DNA from: Oscillospiraceae bacterium
GTDB lineage: Bacteria > Bacillota_A > Clostridia > Oscillospirales > WRJC01
NCBI GenBank assembly: GCA_009785015.1
Contig: WQXD01000046.1
Location: 1-18,870, forward strand
Direction of reading: 5' to 3'
Length of the DNA: 18,870 nt
Of the stretch, positions 1 to 7,767 are shown one piece after another. Numbering within the stretch: the first letter of the stretch is position 1; each line of letters opens with the position of its first letter. The position numbers and the translations under genes were made by a program. The notes beneath the pieces were generated by a model. That model was not told where the DNA came from. It searched no databases and worked only from the letters and a program-made list of their open reading frames with translations.

Positions 1-303
1 ACTACGGGCGAAACAGGAACCGGCGCTCCGTCATACATCAAAAAAGCCGGGCAAGTGATTGAGTATGTTAATTTAAGCGAGGAGGAGAGAAGAATGATAT
101 CAGCGCTTGAAAAATATGAAGCGGACGAAATAGCTCAAAGGCAGTATGTTTTCTTAGAAGGCGAAAAGAAAGGTGAAAAGAAAAGGGAATTAACTATCAT
201 TGCAAAAATGCTGAAACGTGGCGACAGCATAGCGGAAATATCCGATTTTTTAGAAGTGCCAGTCAAGGAAGTAGAAGAAGCGAAAAAGAAATTGAAATCA
301 TAA
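1..303 (+). CDS. C-terminal fragment of Rpn-family PD-(D/E)XK nuclease / transposase-like protein (5' end outside window)
   Basis: The frame is open from the first base to a TAA at 301-303, giving about 100 residues, so the gene begins left of the window. An internal GTG at 55 is not needed as a start because the frame continues upstream. The visible part is a charged helical region (LSEEERRMISALEKYEADEIAQ), then a Gly-Glu-Lys run (GEKKGEKKRE), then a short helix-turn-helix-like end (AKMLKRGDSIAEISDFLEV). This layout is typical of the C-terminal tail of the Rpn/YhgA-like family, recombination-promoting nucleases that are often annotated as putative transposases. The catalytic PD-(D/E)XK core is not visible, so activity cannot be judged. 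The region is AT-rich compared with the gene that follows. The family call rests on the tail alone and is moderately sure. Confidence 0.7.
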   Translation, partial: TTGETGTGAPSYIKKAGQVIEYVNLSEEERRMISALEKYEADEIAQRQYVFLEGEKKGEKKRELTIIAKMLKRGDSIAEISDFLEVPVKEVEEAKKKLKS

Positions 304-434
304 ATTCACATATGAAAGGGTGAACGCAGATGAACATCCCTATTGAAATTTCGAATAATCCATCGCAAAAGCTTGTAAGAGGTTTCGGCGAGTTTAAAGC
401 TAATGAAATTGATAAAAAAAGGAGAATTACAAAA

Positions 435-2009
435 ATGAACTGCATAACGGTGAGTTCCAGCGAATGGACATACCCGGATATAACCGGGTACAAAACGGGG
501 GGCCGGACAATAAACTGCCACGCGGCCCGCGGGGGCCGGCTCTGCTGTCAGATACTGTTGACCGGGGTCGGCGACGGCGGCGGTATCTGCTGCGAAGCGG
601 ATGGCGGCATAGCCGGCTTTGAGCTCGAATTTTATGAAATGGTCCCGATTTTCGTGGACAAACCAGGCCTTGAGACATACAACCCCGTCCCGCTCTACCC
701 CAACCGCACCGGCCCTTTCTATATCTACGACTGCCTGAAGCCGCTGGGCGGCCGGATAAAAGCGATGGATCAAACGGCGGCGCTGTATATATGCGCGCGC
801 GTTCCGGAGGATTTCGCGGCGGGCGTATACGAGGGGGGCCTTGTCATATCGCTCGAGGGCGAAAAAACAAAGATACCCGCCTCCTTTACGGTGCATAAGG
901 CGGTGCTGCCTTCTGAAACCCTGAAATTTGCGACCTGGTACAACCCGCGCTGCACCGCGAAATACCACAACGCCGAGCCCGGCTCCGGCGAATATGAGCG
1001 CCTTGATCTGCTCTATCACAAAATGATGCGCCGCATGCACATGAATACGCTCAGGGTGGACATCGGCGCGGACATTTTGCAAACCGGCGAAAACAAATAC
1101 GAGTTTGATTTTTCGAAGTTTGAGCGCTATGTCAAAATGGGGATAGCGGAGGGCTTCAAGTACTTTCAGACCCCCTCGATAGGCGGGAGAAGAAGCTGGA
1201 GCCAACCCACAATTTACGTGAACCACGGCGAAATCCCGTGCCTTTCATATGAAGGGTACGCCTATCTTTCACAGTATCTCGGCGAATTCGGCAAACTTCT
1301 GAAAGAAAACGGCTGGACCGACATGTTCTATTTCAGCATCGCCGACGAGCCAAACGACATAAACGCGCTCGAGTACAGGGCGCTGTGCGGAATGGTCCGC
1401 CATCTGCTCCCGGGCGTAAAGCTGTTCGACGCCATGTCCCACGTGCCGGTGTACGGCAGCTTGGACGTATATGTGCCGCTCAATTCGGAGTATGAGAAAC
1501 ACATTGAGACCTTTGAGCGTTTCCGCGGGTCGGGCGACGAGCTTTGGCACTACGTCTGCTGCGGGCCGAGGGGCGAAGGGTATATAAACAGGTTTATGGA
1601 CTATCCGCTGCTTGCCACGAGGTATCTGTTCTGGGGAAACTACAAATACAATCTGACCGGCTACCTCCACTGGGCGGTAAACCAATACCAAACCGACCAG
1701 GACCCGTTCACAAACAACTGGCCCCTGCACTGGAACGCCGGAAATTCATGCATACTGCCCCCCGGGGACACCCATATCATATATCCGGGAGAGGGCGCCC
1801 CCTGGATGTCCATGCGCCTCGAGGCGCACAGGGAAAGCGCGGAGGAATACGAGATACTGCGGTCCATCGCCCAAAAGGACAAGGAGGCCGCCGACAGGCT
1901 GTGCGCTTTGTGCTTTGCCGGGTTCAACAAAGTGGAAAACGACCCCGCGAAATTCGACGAAGCGCGAATCGAAATGTTTGAGACGCTCGGCAAACTGCAG
2001 GGCTTTTAG
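435..2009 (+). CDS. DUF4091 domain protein, putative glycoside hydrolase (TIM-barrel type)
   Basis: A 525-residue protein without a signal peptide, so probably cytoplasmic. Residues about 1-160 look like a beta-sandwich accessory domain. The remainder resembles a TIM barrel ending in DUF4091. A strand ending in FYFSIADEP (Asp304-Glu305) has the form of the acid/base position of clan GH-A glycosidases. The family hallmarks PPGDTHIIYPG (about 442-452) and SMRLEAHRESAEEYEIL (about 459-475) follow. Substrate is unknown; members are usually assigned to glycan breakdown. I chose the ATG at 435 because GGAG lies 10 bases upstream (421-424). An in-frame ATG at 330, behind a weaker AAGGG, would add 35 residues (MNIPIEISNN...), which are AT-rich and unlike the rest. 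The gene ends 22 bp from the convergent DUF5107 gene; a T-rich run lies between them but I see no clear hairpin. Confidence 0.85.
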   Translation: MNCITVSSSEWTYPDITGYKTGGRTINCHAARGGRLCCQILLTGVGDGGGICCEADGGIAGFELEFYEMVPIFVDKPGLETYNPVPLYPNRTGPFYIYDCLKPLGGRIKAMDQTAALYICARVPEDFAAGVYEGGLVISLEGEKTKIPASFTVHKAVLPSETLKFATWYNPRCTAKYHNAEPGSGEYERLDLLYHKMMRRMHMNTLRVDIGADILQTGENKYEFDFSKFERYVKMGIAEGFKYFQTPSIGGRRSWSQPTIYVNHGEIPCLSYEGYAYLSQYLGEFGKLLKENGWTDMFYFSIADEPNDINALEYRALCGMVRHLLPGVKLFDAMSHVPVYGSLDVYVPLNSEYEKHIETFERFRGSGDELWHYVCCGPRGEGYINRFMDYPLLATRYLFWGNYKYNLTGYLHWAVNQYQTDQDPFTNNWPLHWNAGNSCILPPGDTHIIYPGEGAPWMSMRLEAHRESAEEYEILRSIAQKDKEAADRLCALCFAGFNKVENDPAKFDEARIEMFETLGKLQGF

Positions 2010-2031
2010 ATTTTTCCTTTTTTTTAGTTTC

Positions 2032-3912
2032 TCAGCTCATCCTGAAATCGATATGCGGCGGCGGGTCGGTTTTGTTTTGCCGGTTTGCGGCCGCCGCCCA
2101 CTTAAACCACAGATCGGTGAGCTCCGTTTCGCCTTCGCGTATGCAGGAGTACTCGCGGGAAAACATCTCTTCCAGTTCCTCAAGGCGGCCCGTGTGCCAG
2201 GCGCACCTTGCGCGGTACACCCACATCCTGTCGGGCGCGTCCTTTGAGAGACCGGCCAGCGCCTGCCAGCACCGCTCATATTCCCCAATTTTCAAAAGCA
2301 GCTCCGCGTACTCGCACTTGTACGGGTCGGAGCCGCTTTGCGCCGTCGCTTTTTCCATCAAATCGGCCGCCTTGGCGGTATTTCCGTTTTTCGCCTCGAG
2401 CAAGCTCAGGTTTCTGTAGGAGAGCGCGTGCGGCAGGCTCTTTTCCCACGCCGCAACCGCTTCCTCTTCCCTGCCCTCCTCGCAGTACATGATTCCAAGA
2501 TGCGCGAGCGCCTCCGCGGAGCCGTCTTTTAAAAGCATTTCCCGCCAGTCCGGGCCGGTCATAAAAGAAGCGGTGCCGCATGGCAGGGCGCCGTTTACCA
2601 ACAGGCCGAGCCAGGGCAGCTCATCTGCCCCGATTGAAAATTCCGGGAAATCATAGGGCAGCGGTTCGATGCCTCGAAGTTTCCTGCGGAAGTTTTCGAG
2701 CGCGCCCCATCCGGAGCCCGCCGAGATGTACTCGGAGCGTTTTTCGGGAGCGAAATTCGGGATTTCCCGCGAAAAAAGGGCCGACAGGGCTTTTGAGGCC
2801 TCTTTGTATTCCATTTCGCATATGTCATGGGCGGCATCTGTACTCACGCCCAAAAACGCCTGCGTGAAACTCCAGACCGCCCCCGCCGGCATTGTGAGTC
2901 CGTGGATCTGGGTGCGCGCCAGTCCCGCCTGTATCTCGATGTAGTCCCCTTTGCCCGGCTCTGATAAAAAGTCTTTCCATTTCTGCCCGCCCTGATGGGT
3001 GCCCCATGTGAACATCTTGCGGTATTTGAGTTCCGGCGTCGAATATTCCGCGAAAAACCAGTTTTCTCCGGGGTATACCGCCGCCTCCCAGGGAAAAGGC
3101 TCCGATTCGGGCGTCTGGAAAAAATACTCGCTCGAATAATTGTATATTGAGGGAAATGAGGCGTCTTTGTCCGGCGCGGATTCCAAATACGGCATTTCAC
3201 CGAAACCGAAGCCGCCTTTGGGATTTTGGAATATGACCTCATTTGCCGCGGCCAGCACGCGCATATCCGGCGTTTCTTTTACTGCGATATTTGTCCACCA
3301 GTACATGGGAACCGCTTCGTCGCGGGTGTTTGTCACGGTGACCTTCGCGTACAGCGCCTCGCTGCCCTCTGGCAGGCGGAACTCGATTTCAAAGCACAGC
3401 GATTCGCATCTGTCATATTCGAACATGCGCAAAAACTGCTCCCCGTTTGTATCCTCGCAGCGCTGAAAGAACACGGGGGCGCAGGTGTGGTACGTGTGCC
3501 CGGTCCGGCCGATGTTCCACTCTATCCCCCCCGAGAGCCAGGCGTTCCGGATCGCGATGTTGGCGGGCTGGATCACGGGATTGCAAAACAGCAGCTCCCG
3601 ATTGCCGCGCTTGTTGTAAAGCGAGTACAGCCTGCCCCCGAAACCGGGTAAAAAGGTGGCTTTCAGTATGTCGTTTTCCAAAACCGCCGTTTTTACGGCG
3701 CACAAATCGCGTTTTCTTTGATAGTTGTCCTGCATCTTATACGGCAGCACCCTGAAAGCCAGATTCTTTCCGGCGTCTTTTAAATGCTCCGGCAGAAGCG
3801 AGCCGTCGCTTTGAAGGGTATAGTCGTAATTTCGGGCCCTGTAATACGGCAGGGGATTTTCCGCGATTTCAGGCGAGCCCGGAAGCGATATGGCGGAAGT
3901 ATACGCCCTCAT
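2032..3912 (-). CDS. DUF5107 domain protein with C-terminal TPR repeats
   Basis: A 626-residue protein without a signal peptide. Residues about 45-350 match DUF5107, an all-beta domain resembling sugar mutarotase/epimerase-like sandwiches. The characteristic stretch is FLPGFGGRLYSLYNKRG (about 87-103), followed by NPVIQPANIAIRNAW (111-125) and SGGIEWNIGRTGHTYHT (127-143). Residues about 460-610 form helical TPR-type repeats (for example LAHLGIMYCEEGREEEAVAAW), usually a protein-protein or peptide-binding surface. The start ATG overlaps the stop of the upstream aldolase-family gene as ATGA (3909-3912), so the two are translationally coupled and probably work on the same sugar or pathway. DUF5107-TPR proteins commonly occur in carbohydrate loci; the exact reaction, if any, is not known to me. 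It converges with the DUF4091 gene. Confidence 0.85.
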   Translation of the reverse strand: MRAYTSAISLPGSPEIAENPLPYYRARNYDYTLQSDGSLLPEHLKDAGKNLAFRVLPYKMQDNYQRKRDLCAVKTAVLENDILKATFLPGFGGRLYSLYNKRGNRELLFCNPVIQPANIAIRNAWLSGGIEWNIGRTGHTYHTCAPVFFQRCEDTNGEQFLRMFEYDRCESLCFEIEFRLPEGSEALYAKVTVTNTRDEAVPMYWWTNIAVKETPDMRVLAAANEVIFQNPKGGFGFGEMPYLESAPDKDASFPSIYNYSSEYFFQTPESEPFPWEAAVYPGENWFFAEYSTPELKYRKMFTWGTHQGGQKWKDFLSEPGKGDYIEIQAGLARTQIHGLTMPAGAVWSFTQAFLGVSTDAAHDICEMEYKEASKALSALFSREIPNFAPEKRSEYISAGSGWGALENFRRKLRGIEPLPYDFPEFSIGADELPWLGLLVNGALPCGTASFMTGPDWREMLLKDGSAEALAHLGIMYCEEGREEEAVAAWEKSLPHALSYRNLSLLEAKNGNTAKAADLMEKATAQSGSDPYKCEYAELLLKIGEYERCWQALAGLSKDAPDRMWVYRARCAWHTGRLEELEEMFSREYSCIREGETELTDLWFKWAAAANRQNKTDPPPHIDFRMS

Positions 3913-4811
3913 AAAATATATCCTCTCAATTCACTCGAAATTTCGTAAAAGGCCGCGAGTTCAAAATCCACCGAAGGGGCGATCACCGCTTTCTGCGAGC
4001 GGCAGAATTCGCCGAGTTCCAGCCCCTCGAAGCGCTTCAGGTAGCGTTTGGCGCTCTGCGGATAAGACCTGCACTCGAAAACCGACATGAGCGAGAGGTA
4101 ACTCCCGAGCCTTTTTGATTTTTCGTCCGATAAATTTCCGCACAGCCACGCGTACAGGTCCGGGTGATAATTGCCCATCACGCCGCAGTAGCCGTTATAT
4201 CCGGATTCCAGCGTTTGGCAGAGCGTGGCCGCGTTGGCGTTGTAGAGCTTGAAATCCGAACCCGCGGCGAGTTGAGCGCGGCGCTGCATGATTTTTTCGT
4301 CGCAGGAGGTATCCTTCAAAAAAGCGAACCTGCCGCTTTCGGCGAGATATGCGCACTCGGCGTCGGTGAGCAGCCTTTTGGTCGGATAGGGGCATTCGTA
4401 TATGCCCAGCGGCATCTCCGCCGGCATTTTTTCCATAATTTCGTCCACGGATTTTAAAAACCGCGTCCCCTCGCCTTCAAGCCTGTTGCTCAAAAACACC
4501 ACTGCCTGCGGGGCCAGCTCGGATAACATGCGGGCCTCTTTTATCTGAAGATTCAGGTCCTGCTCCACATTGCCGCTTATAATCACCCCGGTTCTGTCCC
4601 CCGCGGCTTTGATCACGCGCTTTGCCAGTTCAAAGCGCTCCTCAAATGAAAGATAGAACATCTCGCTCGACTGGCACACCGCGAAAATGCCGTCCACTTT
4701 GTTTTTGATGTACCATTCGACCAAGCCCTCGACGGCGCCCCAGTCTATTTGGCCTTCGTCCGTAAACGGCGTTATCATGGTGACCCATACGCCGTTTTGT
4801 ATATTTTCCAT
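3909..4811 (-). CDS. Dihydrodipicolinate synthase (DapA/NanA) family lyase or aldolase
   Basis: A 300-residue class I aldolase-type TIM barrel of normal family length. The Schiff-base lysine is Lys166 in FAFLKDTSCD and the partner tyrosine is Tyr138 in GIYECPYP, matching Lys161 and Tyr133 of E. coli DapA. The pyruvate-carboxylate loop, usually GTTGE, reads CQSSE (46-50). With that loop and the context of glycan genes rather than lysine genes, a role in cleaving or making a 2-keto sugar acid, or another aldol reaction, is more likely than lysine synthesis. This is inference; the substrate cannot be read. The start ATG (4809-4811) has AAGG 7 bases upstream and a stronger G run farther off. It is the first gene of the coupled pair with the DUF5107 gene and lies 74 bp after the surface-protein gene, with a copy of a 25-bp element in the gap. 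Confidence 0.88.
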   Translation of the reverse strand: MENIQNGVWVTMITPFTDEGQIDWGAVEGLVEWYIKNKVDGIFAVCQSSEMFYLSFEERFELAKRVIKAAGDRTGVIISGNVEQDLNLQIKEARMLSELAPQAVVFLSNRLEGEGTRFLKSVDEIMEKMPAEMPLGIYECPYPTKRLLTDAECAYLAESGRFAFLKDTSCDEKIMQRRAQLAAGSDFKLYNANAATLCQTLESGYNGYCGVMGNYHPDLYAWLCGNLSDEKSKRLGSYLSLMSVFECRSYPQSAKRYLKRFEGLELGEFCRSQKAVIAPSVDFELAAFYEISSELRGYIL

Positions 4812-4851
4812 AAAAAAGCCTTGCCCCCTTTAAATTATGTTTTTTTGCGCA

Positions 4852-4876
4852 AAATGGGAAATGTTTTTGCCGACTG
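4852..4876 (-). repeat. 25-bp element, copy 2 (inverted relative to copy 1)
   Basis: Read on the minus strand this is CAGTCGGCAAAAACATTT followed by CCCATTT. It matches the element at 5847-5871 on the plus strand at 24 of 25 positions. It lies in the 74-bp gap between the surface-protein stop and the aldolase-family start. A CATAAT at 4834-4839 (minus strand) could be a -10; its -35 position would fall inside this element. That fits an activator site or a shared operator, but it is inference. Confidence 0.75.
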
Positions 4877-4885
4877 CGAAATTTT

Positions 4886-5800
4886 TTAGATGCGTTTGGT
4901 TTTGCTTCTGATTGCCGCCGCCCCGCAAACCGCCAGGCACAGCAGCGCGAACACGATCACGGCGTCATCCGAAGTCTGCGGAACGGGAGTGGGCGCGGGC
5001 GCCGGAGCCGGGGCCGGTTCTGCCGGTGCGGGCGCAGGGTCTGCCGGCGCTGCGGGCTCTGGTGCGGGTTCCGGCTCGGGGGGAGGATTTTCCGCGGCGA
5101 GCCGCTCTAAATAGTATTGTTCCGGTGTTTTGCCGAAATCGGCGAACGGTTCTTTTTTGAAATGCTCCATGTTGCAAAAGCCGCATACATAAGTTTCATT
5201 TCCGGGTATGTCAGCCGGATTGTAATCCGCGTCGTCGGTTATCACTACCTGGTCGATGAAATGGAACGCTTCGCGGCACTTGAAAGTGATGGAATTGGCG
5301 CCCGCTTTCAGATTCATGGGCACGGGGGTGTGGCGGCACTGGTTGTTTGCTTCGCCCCATTCGGACCAGCCGTTGGCGAGCGGTTCGTCGCCGCGCCTGC
5401 CGTTTCTCATCCAATACCACCTGTTGTACATGAAATAATCGGGGTCTTCCTCTCCGGGAGCTTCGTCGAAGTCGAAGACATGTTCGTCGCCGTCGTATTC
5501 ATAGAAAACCGAGTTGTCCCCCTGGCTTGAATGCCACACCTTGAGCCACACAAAATATGTGCCGTCGGCGGGAAGGGTGAAGTTTGCGGTGAAGAACTGC
5601 TCGTTGGCGGTGTCGGCCGTGATCACTTTGCCGACCGACCCGGGTTTGCCGTCGACAATCGTGTATCCGTCAAGGGAGCAGTCTTCCGCTTCGATAAACA
5701 GCACGAAAGTCTCCGAGGCCGGCTTGGCCGATACGTACAGGGAGCTTGCCGCGGATAAAATTGCAATGACGAGTAAAAGCGCAGTTAACTTTTTTTTCAT
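4886..5800 (-). CDS. Secreted carbohydrate-binding-like protein with C-terminal membrane anchor
   Basis: A 304-residue exported protein. Residues 1-25 are a signal peptide (MKKK, hydrophobic core, VSA cleavage-type end). Residues about 33-190 are a beta-sandwich beginning FIEAEDC, as in CBM6/CBM35-type carbohydrate-binding modules, rich in Trp and Tyr; no catalytic motif is apparent. A small CGFCNMEH segment (206-213) has paired cysteines. Residues 239-273 are a Pro/Ala/Glu-rich wall-spanning linker. PQTSDD (274-279) then a hydrophobic helix (about 280-296) and a basic tail (RSKTKRI) form a sorting-signal-like anchor, though not LPXTG. GGAGG lies 12 bases before the ATG. A perfect consensus promoter lies upstream. 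It probably displays a glycan-binding module at the cell surface for the neighbouring utilisation genes. The binding-module family is inferred from general features, not from a clear motif. Confidence 0.75.
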   Translation of the reverse strand: MKKKLTALLLVIAILSAASSLYVSAKPASETFVLFIEAEDCSLDGYTIVDGKPGSVGKVITADTANEQFFTANFTLPADGTYFVWLKVWHSSQGDNSVFYEYDGDEHVFDFDEAPGEEDPDYFMYNRWYWMRNGRRGDEPLANGWSEWGEANNQCRHTPVPMNLKAGANSITFKCREAFHFIDQVVITDDADYNPADIPGNETYVCGFCNMEHFKKEPFADFGKTPEQYYLERLAAENPPPEPEPAPEPAAPADPAPAPAEPAPAPAPAPTPVPQTSDDAVIVFALLCLAVCGAAAIRSKTKRI

Positions 5801-5846
5801 AAGTGAATAATACCTCCGGTGTTGTTATTTTGGCACTAACGGTGAA

Positions 5847-5871
5847 CAGTCGGCAAAAACATTTACCATTT
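5847..5871 (+). repeat. 25-bp element, copy 1
   Basis: Plus-strand CAGTCGGCAAAAACATTT followed by ACCATTT, one mismatch from the inverted copy at 4852-4876. It contains two CATTT blocks 2 bp apart, as the other copy does. It begins just downstream of the -10 of the leftward promoter (5879-5884), about where transcription of the surface-protein gene should start. A repressor operator there is plausible; no known regulator site was recognised. Confidence 0.75.
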
Positions 5872-5878
5872 GAACTTT

Positions 5879-5907
5879 ATTATACCATATGATATTTTTA
5901 TTGTCAA
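5879..5907 (-). promoter_or_regulatory. Perfect sigma-A promoter for the surface-protein/aldolase/DUF5107 genes
   Basis: On the minus strand TTGACA (5902-5907), a 17-bp spacer and TATAAT (5879-5884), with TGG before the -10 (extended -10). Transcription should start near 5872 and read leftwards into the gene starting at 5800. Confidence 0.85.
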
Positions 5908-5913
5908 GCGCTA

Positions 5914-5942
5914 TTGATTTTTTTGGCAATCGATGATATAAT
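5914..5942 (+). promoter_or_regulatory. Sigma-A promoter for the ABC transporter-GH116-lipoprotein operon
   Basis: TTGATT (5914-5919), a 17-bp spacer and TATAAT (5937-5942) on the plus strand. The leader to the ATG at 5988 would be about 40 bases and holds GGAGGT at 5974-5979. It lies back-to-back with the leftward promoter, 6 bp between the two -35 boxes, so one regulator could control both. ATTGATTT occurs at 5913-5920 and again at 5941-5948. Confidence 0.75.
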
Positions 5943-5987
5943 TGATTTGGCGGAAAAATAATGGTATAGATACGGAGGTCACAATCG

Positions 5988-7736
5988 ATGAAAGTTTTGG
6001 CAAAAGTCTACAAATCGGCCGGGAAGTACTGGAAGTATATAGCGTTCGCGGCGGCGGTGATGCTGGCGCTCACCGCTATAAACCTGATAACTCCGAGGCT
6101 CACGCAGAATATGGTGAAAATACTCGAGGACCACATAAAATTTTCGGGCGACGCCGAGGGGCTTCTCGGCGATATCGTATTTATCGCGGCGGCGCTGTTT
6201 GCCGTGTTTCTGGCGCGGGCGCTTTTGACCTTTTTGCAGAATTATGTCAGCCATTTCGCGGCCTGGAATTTCGTCGCGGAGATAAGGACCAAAATATACG
6301 GGCACCTGCAGAGGCTGTCTGTGGGGTATTACCACGACAAGCAGACCGGCCAGCTGATGTCGAGGGTGATGAACGACACCGGCTCGTTTGAGACTCTGAT
6401 CGCCCACGCGATCCCGGATTTGGTGTCGAGCGTCATATTGTTTATCGGGGTCACGATAATTTTGTTTTATACAAACCCCGTGCTGGCGGGGCTGACCTGT
6501 ATTCCGATACCGTTCATACTGCTCACCACGCCGCTCATAAAAAAGATAAGGGCGATGCATAAGGACGCTCAGGTGTTTGTGGGCGATCTGAACTCCAAGC
6601 TGCAGGACAACTTTTCGGGGATAAAGGAGATACAGATTTTCAACAGGGAGGACGACGAATACGCGAATGTGGGGCAAAAGGCCTCAAAACACGCGGGCGC
6701 GCTGATAAAGGCGCTGTTTTACGGCGCGATCATGCACCCGATAATCGGGTTTTTGACTTCGCTGGGAAACGTGATCGTCATCGGGGTCGGCGGTTATTTG
6801 GTGCTGTTCGGCCGGGGCATGGACATATCCGACGTGGTGGGGTTTTTGATGTATCTGTCGCTGTTTTACGGCCCGGTGGCGAGTTTTGCCCGGATCATCG
6901 AGGATATGCAGGCGGGAATCGCCGGCGGCGAGCGCGTGTTTGAAATTCTGGACGCGGAAACCGGCGTGAAGGAAAAACCCGGGGCGCCGTCCCTGCCCAA
7001 AGCTCTGGGCCGCATAACCTTCGAAGAGGTCACCTTCAGCTACAACGAGGACGGCGCCGTGCTGAAAAACGTGAGCTTCGACATACCCGCCAAAAAAATG
7101 TTCGCGCTGGTGGGGCCCACCGGGGTGGGAAAGACCACCGTGGCCGCGCTGATCCCCAGGTTTTACGACCCCGAGCGGGGCAGAATTTTGGTGGATGGGG
7201 AGGATATAAAGGAGGTCACGCTGAAAAGCCTGCGGGAGAGCATAAGCATGGTTTTGCAGGATGTGTTTTTGTTCAACGGGACCATAAAAGAAAATATCTT
7301 GTACGGGCGGCCCGGCGCTTCGGACGAAGAAGTGAAAAACGCGGCCCAAATGGCGTGCATACACGATTTCATCGACAATCTGCCGCAAAAATACGACACG
7401 GTGGTGGGCGAGAGGGGCGTTCGGCTCTCCGGGGGCCAGAAGCAGAGGATTTCGATAGCGCGCTCGCTTTTATGCGGTTCCCCCGTGCTGATCCTCGACG
7501 AGGCCACCAGTTCGGTCGACACCGAAACCGAGCAGGAAATCCAGGACGCAATCCAAAAAATCGCGGGTTCCTGCACATTGGTGGTGATCGCGCACAGGCT
7601 CTCCACGGTCAAGCGGGCGGACTGCATAATCGTGCTCGAGGAGGGAGAGGTCAGCGAAATGGGAAGCCACGAAGAACTGATCGCCAAAGGCGGCGCCTAC
7701 AGGCGCCTTGTGGATATACAGAGCATCAAAAATTGA
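5988..7736 (+). CDS. ABC transporter, fused permease and ATPase (type IV exporter, MsbA/MdlB-like)
   Basis: A 582-residue half-transporter of normal family length. Residues about 15-305 form the six-helix membrane domain. Residues about 340-578 are the ATPase, with Walker A GPTGVGKTT (376-384), Q-loop Gln424 in MVLQD, signature LSGGQ (480-484), Walker B VLILDE with Glu505, and switch His536 in VIAHRL. All motifs are intact, so a homodimer could be active. These proteins export lipids, peptides or drugs; the cargo here cannot be read. GGAGGT sits 8 bases before the ATG. It is the first gene of a plus-strand operon, 31 bp before the GH116-like gene. Pairing an exporter-type transporter with a cytoplasmic glycosidase and a solute-binding lipoprotein is unusual, since importers for sugars use separate permease subunits. 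Confidence 0.92.
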   Translation: MKVLAKVYKSAGKYWKYIAFAAAVMLALTAINLITPRLTQNMVKILEDHIKFSGDAEGLLGDIVFIAAALFAVFLARALLTFLQNYVSHFAAWNFVAEIRTKIYGHLQRLSVGYYHDKQTGQLMSRVMNDTGSFETLIAHAIPDLVSSVILFIGVTIILFYTNPVLAGLTCIPIPFILLTTPLIKKIRAMHKDAQVFVGDLNSKLQDNFSGIKEIQIFNREDDEYANVGQKASKHAGALIKALFYGAIMHPIIGFLTSLGNVIVIGVGGYLVLFGRGMDISDVVGFLMYLSLFYGPVASFARIIEDMQAGIAGGERVFEILDAETGVKEKPGAPSLPKALGRITFEEVTFSYNEDGAVLKNVSFDIPAKKMFALVGPTGVGKTTVAALIPRFYDPERGRILVDGEDIKEVTLKSLRESISMVLQDVFLFNGTIKENILYGRPGASDEEVKNAAQMACIHDFIDNLPQKYDTVVGERGVRLSGGQKQRISIARSLLCGSPVLILDEATSSVDTETEQEIQDAIQKIAGSCTLVVIAHRLSTVKRADCIIVLEEGEVSEMGSHEELIAKGGAYRRLVDIQSIKN

Positions 7737-7767
7737 AAACGATAAAAACAAGGAGGGTAAGATTTTT

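Noticed and set aside
306..1226. Long open frame on the minus strand opposite the DUF4091 gene
   Set aside because: It is a mirror of a GC-rich gene; the Arg/Ala/Val/His-rich product has no recognisable domain, while the plus-strand frame has clear family motifs.
2010..2031. T-rich run between convergent genes as a terminator
   Set aside because: No GC-rich inverted repeat could be found before the T run, so an intrinsic terminator is not supported.
4890..5114. Gly/Ala-rich open frame on the plus strand
   Set aside because: It is the reverse reading of the Pro/Ala linker codons of the surface-protein gene.
5942..5970. Second rightward promoter TTGATT-17-TATAGA
   Set aside because: Its start site would fall on the ribosome-binding site of the transporter gene; the upstream promoter with perfect TATAAT fits better.
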